DNA of 64,000 nt from Rhizobium sp. CIAT894 (GCF_000172795.2 NZ_CP020952.1:372001-436000); one strand, 5' to 3'. Shown: positions 1-15,476, numbered from the stretch's first letter. A program made the numbers and translations. The notes: generated by a model from the sequence alone, not told the origin.

Positions 1-351
1 CGCCCCCAGCGATCCTGCCAGATCGGGCAGATCAGACAGATCCTTGAAGTCTCCGATACCCCAGTTGCGGGCCGAACGGAGCTCGTAAAGCTGCAGGCTC
101 ACACCCCAGACCCGTGTGCCGGAAAGGAAATCCGGCAGAAACGACACCGGGATCTTCCTGCCGTCCGGTTTGACTTGCCGCCCCGGCGCGCCACTCTGCG
201 GATCTGCCGTCGCCGTCAGCTCGATGTTGAGCGCCGAGAGTATCTTGCGCTTGGTCGCGGCGGAAATCGCCACTTCCCTGTTGTCGGGGCTGGGCCTTGT
301 CGGGCTGATGCCGTAAAGTCGGGCAAGCTTGTCGAGCTCGGCGGGTTTCAT
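1..351 (-). CDS. malQ: 4-alpha-glucanotransferase (amylomaltase), N-terminal part
   Basis: The first 117 codons of a gene that runs off the left edge. MalQ is a cytoplasmic GH77 enzyme that transfers maltodextrin segments between alpha-1,4-glucans. The visible part has the LYGISP-like N-terminal helix and, near residues 88-105, the motif QLYELRSARNWGIGDF, which is the start of the GH77 barrel. The ATG at 351 lies 26 bp after the treZ stop on the same strand, so the two are probably co-transcribed. The catalytic residues are outside the window, so activity cannot be judged. Confidence 0.85.
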   Translation of the reverse strand, partial: MKPAELDKLARLYGISPTRPSPDNREVAISAATKRKILSALNIELTATADPQSGAPGRQVKPDGRKIPVSFLPDFLSGTRVWGVSLQLYELRSARNWGIGDFKDLSDLPDLAGSLGA

Positions 352-377
352 CCTTCGATCCTTTTCTCCCACCGCCG

Positions 378-2141
378 TCACCCCGCGCTGATGCTCCAGA
401 TCACCGTCCACGGGCCGAGACCGCCGCCGCCGCTTCCGCCAAGACGGAATATCGTCTCGGTGTCGTCCTGCCGCGGCTCGAGCAGCGGCGCCGCCGCGTT
501 GCCGAGATTGGCGCGCAGATGAAGCCGCCGGTTTTCCGCAAGGGTCCAATCCACCGCGATCGCATTTCCCGCCGAGCGGTAGACCGCGCCTCCGCCAACG
601 GCACCTTTCAGCAAAGGAACGATCCGCCGGTGCCGGAGGTCGAGAAGTGTTCTGTAATAATCAAGCATGTCGGAGGTGGTGCGTTTCGACCAGTCGAGCT
701 TGGCCGCAGCAAAGGTCGATGGCGCCGTCGGGTCGAGAAGGTCGTCCGCGTCGAAGCCGGGCAGACGCGAAAGCTCCTGGCGCCGGCCTTGCCTGACCTT
801 CTCGTTCAGATCTTCATCGAAATCGCAGAAAAAGGGAAAAGGCTCTCTGGCGCACCATTCCTCTCCCATGAACAGCATCGGTATCTCGGGCGCCAGCAGA
901 TAGATTGATATGACGGCCTTGACGGCATCGACCGGGCTCGACGCCAGAACCCGGTCGCCCAGTGCCCTGTTGCCGATCTGATCATGGTTCTGGATGAAGG
1001 ACACGAAGGCTGTGGGCGGCAGGTGGCCGCTCGGCCTGCCCCGCCTTCCGCCGCGATATGGCATATGTTCGCCCTGGAACACGAAACCCTCCGCCAGCGC
1101 CCGCCCGAGCTTGCCGACGTCGCCGGCGTAATCGGCATAATAGCCGAAGGTTTCGTCCGTGGCGGCAACATGCAGCACATGGTGCACATCATCGTTCCAC
1201 TGGGCGGTGAACAGCCTCGCCTCGCCCTTATCGTCACGCTGCAGGAGGTCGGCATCGTTCTCCTCGTTTTCGACGATCAGATGAACATGCCGGTTGCCGG
1301 CCGCAGCCCTGACGCGGCGGGCAAGCGCCTGAAGAAGATGCTCGTCGCTGTCGTCCTTGATGGCGTGGACGGCATCAAAGCGGAAACCGTCAAGCCTGAA
1401 CTCGGTGATCCAGTAGATGGCATTCTCGATGATGAATTCGCGGATCGCCTCCGACCCGTCGCCGTCGTAATTGACCCCGTGCCCCCAGGGCGTTTTGTGA
1501 TGGTCGGTAAAGAGCGGCGCATAGGACGGGATATAGTTTCCGTCAGGCCCGAAGTGATTGTAGACGACATCGAGAAACACGGAGATGCCGCGCTCATGCG
1601 CCGCATCCACCAGCGCCAGGAAATCTTCCGGCCGGCCGTAACTGCTGTCGGGCGCATAGGGAAGCACGCCGTCATACCCCCAGCTGTAACGACCCGGAAA
1701 CTCACTGAGCGGCATGATCTGCAACGCCGTGATACCAAGCTCTTGCAGATGATCCAGCCGCTCGATAGCGGCCCTGAAGCTGCCCTCCGGCGTAAAGCCG
1801 CCGATATGCATCTCGTAGATGACCATCTCCTCCCAGGGCCGGCCGGTCCAGTCGCCCGCCTTCCAATGATAGGAGGAAAGGTCGACCACTTCGCTCGGGC
1901 CATGTACGTCCAGCGGCTGAAACCGCGAGGCAGGATCGGGAATTTCAAGACCGTCCGGCAGGGCGAAGCGATAGCGCGTCCCGGGACGAGCATCCTCAAC
2001 CGTGCAGCGGTGCCATCCGTCTTCGCCCGCGCGCATCGGCCGTAAACCGGCCCCGTCGATCTTTAAGGACACGCTTTCATGCAGGGGAGCCCAGAGGCGA
2101 AACAGAATACCCTCTTCGGTGAAAACGGGGCCGAACGTCAT
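378..2141 (-). CDS. treZ: malto-oligosyltrehalose trehalohydrolase
   Basis: 587-residue GH13 enzyme that releases trehalose from the maltooligosyl-trehalose made by TreY. It has an N-terminal beta domain (about residues 5-85) and then the catalytic barrel. Visible motifs are DVVYNHFGPDGNY, GFRFDAVHA (nucleophile Asp256), VENEEND (acid/base Glu291) and FIQNHDQIGNRA. The frame is open up to 2204, but the ATG at 2141 (MTFGPVF) fits where the family begins; the upstream codons run through a hairpin-rich intergenic stretch. malQ follows on the same strand. TreY is not in the window and may lie beyond malQ. Confidence 0.93.
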   Translation of the reverse strand: MTFGPVFTEEGILFRLWAPLHESVSLKIDGAGLRPMRAGEDGWHRCTVEDARPGTRYRFALPDGLEIPDPASRFQPLDVHGPSEVVDLSSYHWKAGDWTGRPWEEMVIYEMHIGGFTPEGSFRAAIERLDHLQELGITALQIMPLSEFPGRYSWGYDGVLPYAPDSSYGRPEDFLALVDAAHERGISVFLDVVYNHFGPDGNYIPSYAPLFTDHHKTPWGHGVNYDGDGSEAIREFIIENAIYWITEFRLDGFRFDAVHAIKDDSDEHLLQALARRVRAAAGNRHVHLIVENEENDADLLQRDDKGEARLFTAQWNDDVHHVLHVAATDETFGYYADYAGDVGKLGRALAEGFVFQGEHMPYRGGRRGRPSGHLPPTAFVSFIQNHDQIGNRALGDRVLASSPVDAVKAVISIYLLAPEIPMLFMGEEWCAREPFPFFCDFDEDLNEKVRQGRRQELSRLPGFDADDLLDPTAPSTFAAAKLDWSKRTTSDMLDYYRTLLDLRHRRIVPLLKGAVGGGAVYRSAGNAIAVDWTLAENRRLHLRANLGNAAAPLLEPRQDDTETIFRLGGSGGGGLGPWTVIWSISAG

Positions 2142-2187
2142 TCTGGTCAAGGGAAAGCCTTCGATGGAGTGAAGATGGGATTTGGGT

Positions 2188-2245
2188 AACTTTTGCAGAA
2201 GCAAAAAGTTTCGTCCGCGGGGGAGGCAAAGCGGCTGCAGCCGCT
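2188..2245. repeat. two intergenic hairpins upstream of treZ
   Basis: The arms AACTTTTGC (2188-2196) and GCAAAAAGTT (2201-2210) pair around a 4-base loop with one bulge. A perfect 16-base palindrome, AGCGGCTGCAGCCGCT, follows at 2230-2245. They lie between treZ and parD, which are transcribed away from each other, so they could affect the treZ leader or be part of a dispersed intergenic element. No function can be assigned from one copy. Confidence 0.45.
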
Positions 2246-2285
2246 GGACGCTTTATCGGCGGACATCAGGAAGATTAATATCCAC

Positions 2286-2340
2286 CCTATCGGGAGTAGG
2301 ATTTTATCCTATCGAGTGCTATATGAATGCAAACGATAGG
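2286..2340. promoter_or_regulatory. candidate ParD operator (three CCTATCG heptamers)
   Basis: CCTATCG occurs at 2286-2292 and again at 2308-2314, 22 bp or about two helical turns apart. Its exact complement CGATAGG is at 2334-2340, directly before the parD ribosome binding site. ParD/CopG antitoxins usually bind such repeats to autoregulate their operon. The site is inferred from position and symmetry. Confidence 0.5.
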
Positions 2341-2350
2341 AGTGCAATCG

Positions 2351-2632
2351 ATGCGTTCGACGCAACAGATGAGCATCACATTGCCCGTAGAAATGGCGAA
2401 GCGCGTCAAGCAACGGGTATCCGACGGCGATTACGCCTCTGAGAGCGAAGTTATACGCGAGGGTCTGCGGGCTCTGCAGGAACGTGAAAATGCCGTCGAG
2501 CATTGGCTGCGAACGGAAGTTGCGGCTACCTATGACGTCCATAAGGCCGATCCCACCAAGGCCAAACCTCTCGACGAAGTCTGGAAACGGCTCGAAGCAC
2601 GGATGGACGAAATCGATCGGGAAGAGGATTGA
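2351..2632 (+). CDS. parD: ParD-like type II antitoxin (CopG/ribbon-helix-helix)
   Basis: 93-residue antitoxin. The N-terminal segment SITLPVEMAKRVKQRV is a ribbon-helix-helix beta strand and helix, followed by YASESEVIREGLRAL, the classic ParD signature. The C-terminal half is charged (ending DEIDREED) and would wrap the toxin. The ATG at 2351 is preceded by AGGAG (2338-2342). The stop overlaps the toxin start (TGATG), so translation is coupled. It probably represses its own promoter through the CCTATCG repeats upstream. Confidence 0.88.
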   Translation: MRSTQQMSITLPVEMAKRVKQRVSDGDYASESEVIREGLRALQERENAVEHWLRTEVAATYDVHKADPTKAKPLDEVWKRLEARMDEIDREED

Positions 2633-2937
2633 TGAAACGCTATTATATCCGCTTCACCGATGAGGCGGAGTTGGATTTGGCGTGCATCTATGGTTTCGTC
2701 CGTAAGAAATCCGCATCTTCTGTCGTCGCCCGCAAATATATCGCCCGCATCAAGACCTTTGTGGATGGGTTCGAAACATATCCCGAACGTGGCAGCGTCC
2801 GTGATGATGTCCGACCGGGATTGCGGATTGTCGGTTTTGAGCGCCGGGTAAGCGTGGCGTTCGTCGTCGACTCCGCCGAGGTTGTTATCCTCCGTATCCT
2901 CCATGCCGGGCAGCAGTTTGAAAGCGGCGAAAGTTAG
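2632..2937 (+). CDS. parE: ParE/RelE-superfamily toxin
   Basis: 101-residue small basic protein of the ParE/RelE fold. Typical features are YYIRFTDEAELDL at the start, a central Arg/Lys-rich helix (KYIARIKTF), YPERGSVRDDVRPGLRIVGF, and a final strand VVILRILHAG. ParE members poison DNA gyrase and RelE members cleave mRNA; the GLR...ILHAG pattern fits ParE better, but the target is inferred. It follows parD with a TGATG overlap. The pair lies between treZ and the kinase operon, at the edge of the segment that separates two glucan gene blocks. Confidence 0.85.
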   Translation: MKRYYIRFTDEAELDLACIYGFVRKKSASSVVARKYIARIKTFVDGFETYPERGSVRDDVRPGLRIVGFERRVSVAFVVDSAEVVILRILHAGQQFESGES

Positions 2938-2970
2938 AGCTGCCTGTGAAACACACCTGCACCCCAACCG

Positions 2971-4647
2971 TCAGGCCGCCGCAACCTTGCCCGAAAGCGC
3001 CTGATCCATGGCCCTTTGAAGCTGTTCCTGGGTGAACGGCTTGGTCATTCTGAGCATCCGGCCGAGCCCATGGTCTTCGGAAAACTCGGCATAGCCCGAA
3101 GCGAGAATAATGGGCAGGCCCGGGAAGGACGAACGAAGATGACGCGCAAGCTCGGCGCCGGTCATGCCGGGCATGGCGTGATCGGTGATGACGAGATCGC
3201 AATTCGGTCCGCCGGCAAGGAATTCCAAAGCCTGGGAAGCCGAAGACGCTTCCCGCGGCAGATGCCCGAGATCCTCCAGCATCGCCACGGTTCCTGTCCG
3301 GACAAGCGCATCGTCATCGACGACGAGAATGGCAAGCGGACGCGATACCGGCATCAAGGGTTCCGTCGCTGGGGGCTCGACGGCCGGCTCCGTCTTGACG
3401 AAAGTCTCGGCGACGGGCAGCCACAGGGAGACGGTCGTGCCCTTGCCCCTGACGCTCGATATCTGGATCGAGCCGCCAGATTGCGCGGCCAGGCCATGAA
3501 CCATAGACAGGCCGAGGCCGGTGCCCTTGCCAACGCCTTTGGTGGTGAAAAACGGTTCGGCGGCGCGCGAGACGGTTGCCTCATCCATGCCCTCGCCATC
3601 GTCCGACACCGATATTCTGATGTAATTGCCGCCCGTCAAACCAGCCGGCCGGGCCTCGTCGGCGTGAGCCGCGGCAACCGTCACCGCCCCCCCGCTTTCC
3701 AGCGCGTCGCGCGCATTGACGAAGAGGTTGAGCAGCGCCAGCTCCAGCTGGTTGCTGTCCACCAGTAGGGGCGCGAGATCGGCCGGGATACTTTTGCGGA
3801 TTTCGATACGCGGACCCACCGCCTTTGCGAGAAGATCCTCGACATTTTCGAACAGGCGCAGGAAATCGATCGCTTGCGGCTTCAATTCCTGGCGGCGGGC
3901 GAAGGCGAGCAGGCGCTGGGTCAGCGCCGTGCCGCGCTCGGCCGCCTGGATCGCGTTGGTCACCAGGCGCTCACTGCGTTCATCGGCCGGAAGCCGCTTC
4001 TTCAACAGGCTCAGGCTGCCGAGCACCGCCATGAGGAGGTTGTTGAAGTCATGCGCCACGCCGCCTGTGAGGTGGCCGATCGTGTCGAGCTTCTGCGCCT
4101 CGAACAGCTGGGCAAGCGCCTCCTCGCGCTCGCGCGTCCTTTGATCGATCCGGTTCTCGAGCTCCTCGTTGAGCTGACGCAGTTGCGCCGCCGAAGCCTC
4201 GAGCTCGCCGGTGCGCTGGCGAACCCGGGCCTCCAGATCGGCGTTCAGGCGCTCGAGCTCCCGCGTCTTCCGATAAAGATCGGCAAAGACCCTGACCTTG
4301 GCTCTCAGCACCTCCGGAACGATCGGCACGGAGACGTAGTCGACGGCACCGACGGCATAACCGCGCAGCCGGTCGGGTTCGGCCAGCATTACCGCGGAAA
4401 CGAAGATGATCGGCGTGTTCTGGTAGCGTGGATGTTGCCGGATCATGCCGACGAGTTCGAAACCATCCTGTTCCGGCATACAGACATCGACGAGAATGAC
4501 CGCGATTTCGGTGCGCAACAGATGCTCGAAGGCTTCGCGCGCCGATTGCGCCTTGATGAGGTTTTCCTCGAGCTCTTCGAGAATGACCTCATAGCTCAGG
4601 AGCTTGGCAGGCTGGTCGTCGACGAGGAGGATGTTGACGGGGTTCAT
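2971..4647 (-). CDS. hybrid sensor kinase, REC-coiled coil-HisKA-HATPase-REC
   Basis: 558 residues with no membrane segment. The N-terminal receiver has acidic DD near 10-11 and phospho-acceptor Asp54 (VDVCMP). A coiled coil follows (about 125-185), then HisKA with His199 in GGVAHDFNN, an HATPase_c domain with [13 protein letters not shown], and a C-terminal receiver with Asp489 (ITDHAMPGM). A receiver in front of the kinase suggests control by an upstream kinase. The ATG at 4647 is 10 bp after the stop of the giant poly-HAMP kinase, so the two are probably one operon and one phosphorelay. No dedicated DNA-binding output protein is adjacent. Confidence 0.92.
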   Translation of the reverse strand: MNPVNILLVDDQPAKLLSYEVILEELEENLIKAQSAREAFEHLLRTEIAVILVDVCMPEQDGFELVGMIRQHPRYQNTPIIFVSAVMLAEPDRLRGYAVGAVDYVSVPIVPEVLRAKVRVFADLYRKTRELERLNADLEARVRQRTGELEASAAQLRQLNEELENRIDQRTREREEALAQLFEAQKLDTIGHLTGGVAHDFNNLLMAVLGSLSLLKKRLPADERSERLVTNAIQAAERGTALTQRLLAFARRQELKPQAIDFLRLFENVEDLLAKAVGPRIEIRKSIPADLAPLLVDSNQLELALLNLFVNARDALESGGAVTVAAAHADEARPAGLTGGNYIRISVSDDGEGMDEATVSRAAEPFFTTKGVGKGTGLGLSMVHGLAAQSGGSIQISSVRGKGTTVSLWLPVAETFVKTEPAVEPPATEPLMPVSRPLAILVVDDDALVRTGTVAMLEDLGHLPREASSASQALEFLAGGPNCDLVITDHAMPGMTGAELARHLRSSFPGLPIILASGYAEFSEDHGLGRMLRMTKPFTQEQLQRAMDQALSGKVAAA

Positions 4648-4657
4648 GGCCAGGTCC

Positions 4658-10957
<6,300 letters not shown>

Positions 10958-11124
10958 GAAATCCCCCTGTTCGACAGGAGGTAATTAGTGCTCCGCTGGA
11001 AAAAGGGTATGGGTGTGCCGCAGGGTTGCAGAGATAGGCCTAACCCAACGTCAACGGCCAAACTTTGCCTGCGCGGGAACAGTTTCCCGGCGGCCGTCGT
11101 TTCCGTCCTGACAAGGAGAACGAC

Positions 11125-11577
11125 ATGTCGAACGTCTCAAGAACCGGCAAGGACGAGATCAACAACGCGACCAGCCCGACCACATTCGGAAGATCGGTCG
11201 AGAGCCAGGCGCAGATGCAGGATGCGGCGGCGGAGGCATCGCCCGAAGCCGGCGGCGAGATGCTCAACATTTACCGACTGGAGCCGATCGCCAATTCAGA
11301 CGATCCTAGATGGGGCAATGCCCCCAACCACGGCACCATCATCGTGGCCGCCCGGACGCCTGGCGATGCCAGGATCGTCGCCGCCAGCCGCGAACTCGAT
11401 TTCATGGAAGTCGATGCCGCGCCCGCCGAGGATGTCACGACGGCCAACGCCAGCGCTTTTCGGGACGACAAGCTTTACACTGTGATCGAGATCGACCGGG
11501 ATAGGGGCGACGTCAAACGCGGGGTCGTCGACGGTGTGATTTCGGTCGACACGATCCGGCCGGTAGAGCAGGATTGA
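11125..11577 (+). CDS. conserved hypothetical protein, 150 residues
   Basis: Hydrophilic soluble protein of unrecognised family. Residues 1-50 are Ser/Asn/Ala/Glu-rich and probably disordered. Residues 52-150 look folded, with alternating strands (GTIIVAARTPGDARIVAA, LYTVIEIDRD, DGVISVDTIRP). A good AAGGAG ribosome site at 11115-11120 fixes the ATG at 11125 over longer frames. It is divergent from the giant kinase (167 bp between starts) and followed 51 bp later by another small gene. The central motif ARTPGDARIVAAS could be used to seek homologues. No function can be stated. Confidence 0.7.
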   Translation: MSNVSRTGKDEINNATSPTTFGRSVESQAQMQDAAAEASPEAGGEMLNIYRLEPIANSDDPRWGNAPNHGTIIVAARTPGDARIVAASRELDFMEVDAAPAEDVTTANASAFRDDKLYTVIEIDRDRGDVKRGVVDGVISVDTIRPVEQD

Positions 11578-11628
11578 TGTGGATTTTACAGCGGCGGGAG
11601 AGACCGCTTTTTTTCGTTGGAGGGCACG

Positions 11629-11910
11629 ATGAATACAGCGAACCTGCAGCTCGAAGGCCTCATAATGGCCATGGCGTCGATATCCGAGGCGATCGTCGAA
11701 AAAGGACTGCTTACCCATGAAGAGATGGCCGTTGCGCTTTCGAAGGCCAAGAAGACGGTCGAAGATGACAACGGACCCGAATTATCCGGCGCCAACCGGG
11801 CAGCGACCCTCTTTCCCCTTCGCGTGCTTCTGCTTGCCAACGAGGCAAGCCAGAAGGGGGAGCGGCTGACGTTCTCGAACTATGCCAAGCTGGTGGCAAA
11901 ACTGAGCTGA
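11629..11910 (+). CDS. small hypothetical protein, 93 residues
   Basis: All-helical-looking small protein without signal peptide or membrane segment. It has a hydrophobic N-terminal helix (LEGLIMAMASISEAIVEKG), then LLTHEEMAVALSKAKKTVEDD. The C-terminal half contains ANRAATLFPLRVLLLANEA. GGAGG just before the ATG at 11629 supports the start. It lies 51 bp after the other small gene on the same strand and is probably co-transcribed. Family not recognised. The short helix following an LTHEEM turn resembles several rhizobial proteins of unknown function. Confidence 0.65.
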   Translation: MNTANLQLEGLIMAMASISEAIVEKGLLTHEEMAVALSKAKKTVEDDNGPELSGANRAATLFPLRVLLLANEASQKGERLTFSNYAKLVAKLS

Positions 11911-12076
11911 ACAGGTTCGACGGCTTTATTGCTAATTCTGCAGAACAGATCCGCCACATCGACTGTTCCCGCGAGCGCTGTCGACTTTTCATATAAGTTG
12001 ATTTTTTTTGTCTTGTTTTCGGGTGATCCCTGAGGCTATACCGCGGCCACACATATTCACGCACCGGGATTTCTTC

Positions 12077-13102
12077 GTGACCAGCCTCAAATCCATTCTC
12101 ACCGCCTGCGGCCTCTCCGCTCTGATCGGCCTTGCCGCAACCCCGTCTTGGGCCGGTTCGACGACCTATCCGCTGACTTTGAAAAATTGCGGCGCCGAGG
12201 TGACCTTCAAGAAGGCACCAGAGCGGGCCATCGGGCTTGGCCAGAACAGCGCGGAAATCCTGCTGCTGCTCGGTCTTCAGAACAAGATGGTCGGCACGGC
12301 CTTCTGGCCGAGCAAGGTGCTGCCGCAGCTTGCCGAAGCCAATTCCCAGGTCAAGCTTCTCACCGTCGAGATGCCGACGTTCGAATCCATACTCGCCGAA
12401 AATCCCGATTTCGTGGCCGTCGCCCTGCCGAGCCTCGTCGGCCCGAACAGCAAGATCGCCAAGCGCGAGGATTTCGACAAGGTCGGCGTTTCAACCTATC
12501 TCTCGCCGAGCACCTGCCTCAGTACCAAGGACGTCAAGGACCAGTACGGCAGCCGCGGCGAGCTGTGGAACATGGATCTCCTCTACAGGGAGATCGATGA
12601 ACTCTCTCAGATTTTTGACGTCGCCGATCGCGGCCAGGCCCTGATCGCCGACTTTAAGGCGCGCGAAGCTAAGCTTCGCGGGAGCGTTGCCAAGGACGGT
12701 CAGAGCCTCTCCTACGTCTTCTGGTTCTCCAGCCCCAGCCCGTCGGCCGACGCCTATGTCGGCGGCAAGAACAGCGCCTCCGGTTTCATCGCCGACCTGC
12801 TCGGCGGCCACAATGCGATCACCGCGGACGCGGAATGGCCAACCGTCGGCTGGGAAGGCATCATCGCCTCCAATCCCGATGTCATCGTCGTCGCCAGCCT
12901 CGACCGCAACCGCTGGGAGCTCGACAAACCGGAAGCCAAGATCAACTTCCTGAACACCGATCCGGCCGTCAGCCAGATCCCGGCCGTCAAGAACAAGGCG
13001 CTCGTCGTGATGGACGGCCAGGCGATGAACCCGACCATCCGCACGATCTACGGCGCCGAGCAGGTGGCCGAGCAGCTGAAGGCCCTCGGTCTCCTGAAGT
13101 GA
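12077..13102 (+). CDS. periplasmic iron-siderophore/cobalamin-type binding protein
   Basis: 341-residue ABC solute-binding protein of the FepB/BtuF fold (cluster III). A Sec signal peptide at about 1-26 ends ATPSWAGS. The mature part begins with TYPLTLKNCG and has AIGLGQNSAEILLLLGL, FESILAENPDFVAV and GWEGIIASNPDVIVVAS, all typical of the two-lobed family. The frame extends to 12008 but the GTG at 12077 places the signal peptide at the N-terminus. The permease and ATPase follow with overlapping starts. No TonB receptor is adjacent, so the ligand (ferric chelate, haem or B12) is undetermined. I saw no clear RirA or Irr box upstream. Confidence 0.85.
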   Translation: MTSLKSILTACGLSALIGLAATPSWAGSTTYPLTLKNCGAEVTFKKAPERAIGLGQNSAEILLLLGLQNKMVGTAFWPSKVLPQLAEANSQVKLLTVEMPTFESILAENPDFVAVALPSLVGPNSKIAKREDFDKVGVSTYLSPSTCLSTKDVKDQYGSRGELWNMDLLYREIDELSQIFDVADRGQALIADFKAREAKLRGSVAKDGQSLSYVFWFSSPSPSADAYVGGKNSASGFIADLLGGHNAITADAEWPTVGWEGIIASNPDVIVVASLDRNRWELDKPEAKINFLNTDPAVSQIPAVKNKALVVMDGQAMNPTIRTIYGAEQVAEQLKALGLLK

Positions 13103-14139
13103 CCGACGCGGGCCGTCTCTTCCGGCGGCTGGGAGCCGTCACCGCACTGCTGCTCGCCTCCCTCTGCCTCATCGCTGTCGCCATCGGCGTCAGCGTCGGG
13201 ATCGGCGACCTGCCGATTCCGCTTGCGACCACATTTTCGGCCGTCACCAACCGGCTCGGCTGGACCGCGGTCGAGCTGAACCGCATCCATGAGACCGTGA
13301 TCTGGGATTATCGCCTGAGCCGCGCGCTCGTCGCCGCCTTCTGCGGCGCGGGACTGGCACTGTCGGGCGCCATCATGCAGTCGCTGCTGCGCAACCCTCT
13401 GGCCGAGCCCTATGTGCTCGGCATCTCGGCCGGCGCCTCCACCGGCGCCGTCGCGATCGTCATCTTGGGTGTCGGTGCCGGCGCGGTGTCGCTTTCGGCA
13501 GGCGCCTTTGCCGGCGCCTTCGCGGCCTTCTTCTTCGTGGCGCTGCTGTCGAACGGCACACGCGGCGGAGCGGACCGCACCATCCTTGCCGGTGTCGCCG
13601 CATCGCAACTCTTCAACGCCTCGACCTCCTATATCGTCACCACCTCGGCCAATGCGCAGCAGGCGCGCGACGTCATGTTCTGGCTGCTCGGCAGCTTCAG
13701 CGGCGTGCGCTGGCCGGAATTCGCGCTGGTCTCGATCGTCGTCGGCTTCGGCCTCGCCGCCTGTCTGCTCTATGCCCGCGTGCTCGACGCCTTTGCGTTC
13801 GGCGACGAGGCGGCATCCTCGCTCGGCGTCAATGTCAGCCGCGCCCGCATGGTGCTCTTCGCGCTGACCGCGATGATGACGGCCACCATCGTCAGTATGG
13901 TCGGCTCGATCGGCTTCGTCGGCCTCGTCGTGCCGCATGTCGCCCGCTTCGTCGTCGGGCCGCTGCATATCCGTCTCCTGCCGGCCTGCGCCATCGCGGG
14001 AGCGATCTTCATGGTGCTCGCCGACATTGCCGCGCGCGCCCTCATTCCCAACCAGATTCTGCCGATCGGCGTCGTCACGGCACTGGTGGGTGTGCCCTTC
14101 TTCTCGATCATCCTCTACCGGTTCCAGCGCGCGTCATGA
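13099..14139 (+). CDS. FecCD-family ABC permease
   Basis: 346-residue inner-membrane permease with about 10 predicted helices. Family marks are GAGLALSGAIMQSLLRNPLA (near 78-97), EPYVLGISAGAS, and the C-terminal GFVGLVVPHVARF coupling region followed by LPIGVVTALVGVPFF. The GTG at 13099 overlaps the stop of the binding protein (GTGA), which gives translational coupling. The upstream open frame (to 12835) only shadows the binding-protein gene. It forms the channel for the iron/cobalamin-type substrate with the ATPase at 14136. Confidence 0.92.
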   Translation: MTDAGRLFRRLGAVTALLLASLCLIAVAIGVSVGIGDLPIPLATTFSAVTNRLGWTAVELNRIHETVIWDYRLSRALVAAFCGAGLALSGAIMQSLLRNPLAEPYVLGISAGASTGAVAIVILGVGAGAVSLSAGAFAGAFAAFFFVALLSNGTRGGADRTILAGVAASQLFNASTSYIVTTSANAQQARDVMFWLLGSFSGVRWPEFALVSIVVGFGLAACLLYARVLDAFAFGDEAASSLGVNVSRARMVLFALTAMMTATIVSMVGSIGFVGLVVPHVARFVVGPLHIRLLPACAIAGAIFMVLADIAARALIPNQILPIGVVTALVGVPFFSIILYRFQRAS

Positions 14140-14897
14140 GCATCAAGGCCGACAATCTCACCTGGAGAATTGGCAGGAAGACCATCCTGGACGGCGTCTC
14201 CATGGAGGCGCAGCCGGGTCGGATGCTCGGCCTGCTCGGCCCCAACGGCTCGGGAAAGACCTCGCTGCTGCGGCTTCTCGCCGGCCTGAAGCGGCCGCAT
14301 TCCGGCCGCGTCACCCTCGACCGGAGCGATATCGGCACGATCAGCCGCCGGTCGATCGCCCGTCGCATTGCCTTCGTCGAACAGCACGCGACGACGAACG
14401 CCAATCTGAAGGTCGTCGACGTCGTCAAGCTCGGCCGCTTCCCGCACCGCTCGATGTTCTCGGGCTGGACGAGATCCGACGAAGAGGCGGTCGAGGCCGC
14501 ACTCGCGCGCGCCGGCATGGCGGAAAAGCGCGACGAGCGCTGGCAGAACCTGTCGGGCGGCGAAAAACAGCGCACCCATATCGCCAGGGCGCTCGCCCAG
14601 TCGCCGCAGGAATTGATCCTCGACGAACCCACAAACCATCTCGACATCCAGCACCAGATCGGCCTGATGCGGCTCGTCTCCGGCCTGCCGATCACCAGCA
14701 TCGTCGCTCTGCACGATCTCAACCATGCCGCCATGTTCTGCGATGAGCTCATCATCATGCAGCAGGGCAGGATCGTCGCCTCCGGCGCGCCTGACGACGT
14801 GCTGAGCGAGAAACTGCTGCGCGAGGTCTTTTCCGTCGAGGCCCGCATCGAAGCCTCGCCCCATCATTCGCGCCCGCACATCCACTATCTCAGGTGA
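14136..14897 (+). CDS. iron-siderophore/cobalamin-type ABC ATPase
   Basis: 253-residue ATP-binding subunit. Walker A is GPNGSGKT (35-42), the signature is LSGGE (139-143), Walker B is ELILDEP (159-165), and the switch region is ALHDLNHAAMF. It belongs to the FecE/BtuD/HmuV group. The ATG overlaps the permease stop (ATGA), so binding protein, permease and ATPase form one operon. The C-terminal RPHIHYL tail is common in rhizobial members. Confidence 0.92.
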   Translation: MSIKADNLTWRIGRKTILDGVSMEAQPGRMLGLLGPNGSGKTSLLRLLAGLKRPHSGRVTLDRSDIGTISRRSIARRIAFVEQHATTNANLKVVDVVKLGRFPHRSMFSGWTRSDEEAVEAALARAGMAEKRDERWQNLSGGEKQRTHIARALAQSPQELILDEPTNHLDIQHQIGLMRLVSGLPITSIVALHDLNHAAMFCDELIIMQQGRIVASGAPDDVLSEKLLREVFSVEARIEASPHHSRPHIHYLR

Positions 14898-14909
14898 GAG
14901 CGCCCGCCC

Positions 14910-15377
14910 TCACGTCACGATCTGCAGCGGCAAGGCGGTCGTCTTTTTCAGCGTCTTGAGCACGATGCTCGATTTGACCGAGGCCAGGTTGTCGGTGACC
15001 CGGATCATTCTTTCGAGAAACTGGCTGAGATGGTCGAGGTCACGGGTCATGACCTTCATCAGAAAATCGGCGTCGCCGGTCTGCGAATAACATTCCAGAA
15101 TCTCCGGCGCGGTCTCGATGAAGCGATGCAGCCTCTCGTTTCCGCCTTCGGTATGGGCGCGCAGGCTGACAAGCGTATGAGCGACAACACTGAAACCCAA
15201 TTTTACTGGATTGAGGATGGCCACGACGTTCTGAATGTACTGCTCATTGCGCAGCCGTTCCAAACGGCGTGCACATTGGGTCGCGGAGAGATTGACCTTC
15301 TGAGACAGTTCACCCTGCGTCAGCTCGCTGTTTTGCTGAAGCGCGGCAAGCAATTTGATATCGAACTGGTCAAGCAT
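14910..15377 (-). CDS. Lrp/AsnC-family regulator
   Basis: 155-residue regulator. The N-terminal winged helix-turn-helix (MLDQFDIKLLAALQQNSELT, then LSATQCARRLERL) is followed by an RAM effector domain with SQTGDADFLMKVM. It is transcribed away from the aminotransferase/ThDP-enzyme operon, the usual layout for Lrp proteins sensing an amino acid and controlling its catabolism; an aromatic amino acid is the likely effector by inference. ATG at 15377 chosen; a GTG at 15386 is an alternative, and neither has a strong ribosome site. It is convergent with the iron ATPase, 12 bp apart. Confidence 0.88.
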   Translation of the reverse strand: MLDQFDIKLLAALQQNSELTQGELSQKVNLSATQCARRLERLRNEQYIQNVVAILNPVKLGFSVVAHTLVSLRAHTEGGNERLHRFIETAPEILECYSQTGDADFLMKVMTRDLDHLSQFLERMIRVTDNLASVKSSIVLKTLKKTTALPLQIVT

Positions 15378-15397
15378 CGACGCCACTCGAATTAGGA

Positions 15398-15476
15398 GAA
15401 TTTCTGCATGTTATAGCCAGACCATGCCGATTGTCTGCATGAATGCATCCACATAGGGAGATATTCGCAGAAATTC
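15398..15476. promoter_or_regulatory. candidate Lrp operator region
   Basis: GAATTTCTGC (15398-15407) and its exact inverse GCAGAAATTC (15467-15476) flank the divergent promoter. Between them lies the palindrome TGCATGAATGCA (15436-15447). TCTGCATG occurs twice (15403 and 15434). Spaced symmetric half-sites like these suit an octameric Lrp-type protein that wraps DNA. Assignment is by symmetry and location only. Confidence 0.55.

Noticed and set aside
11911..12076. Iron-responsive box (RirA, Irr or Fur) upstream of the iron-type importer
   Set aside because: No convincing match to known box patterns was found by eye.
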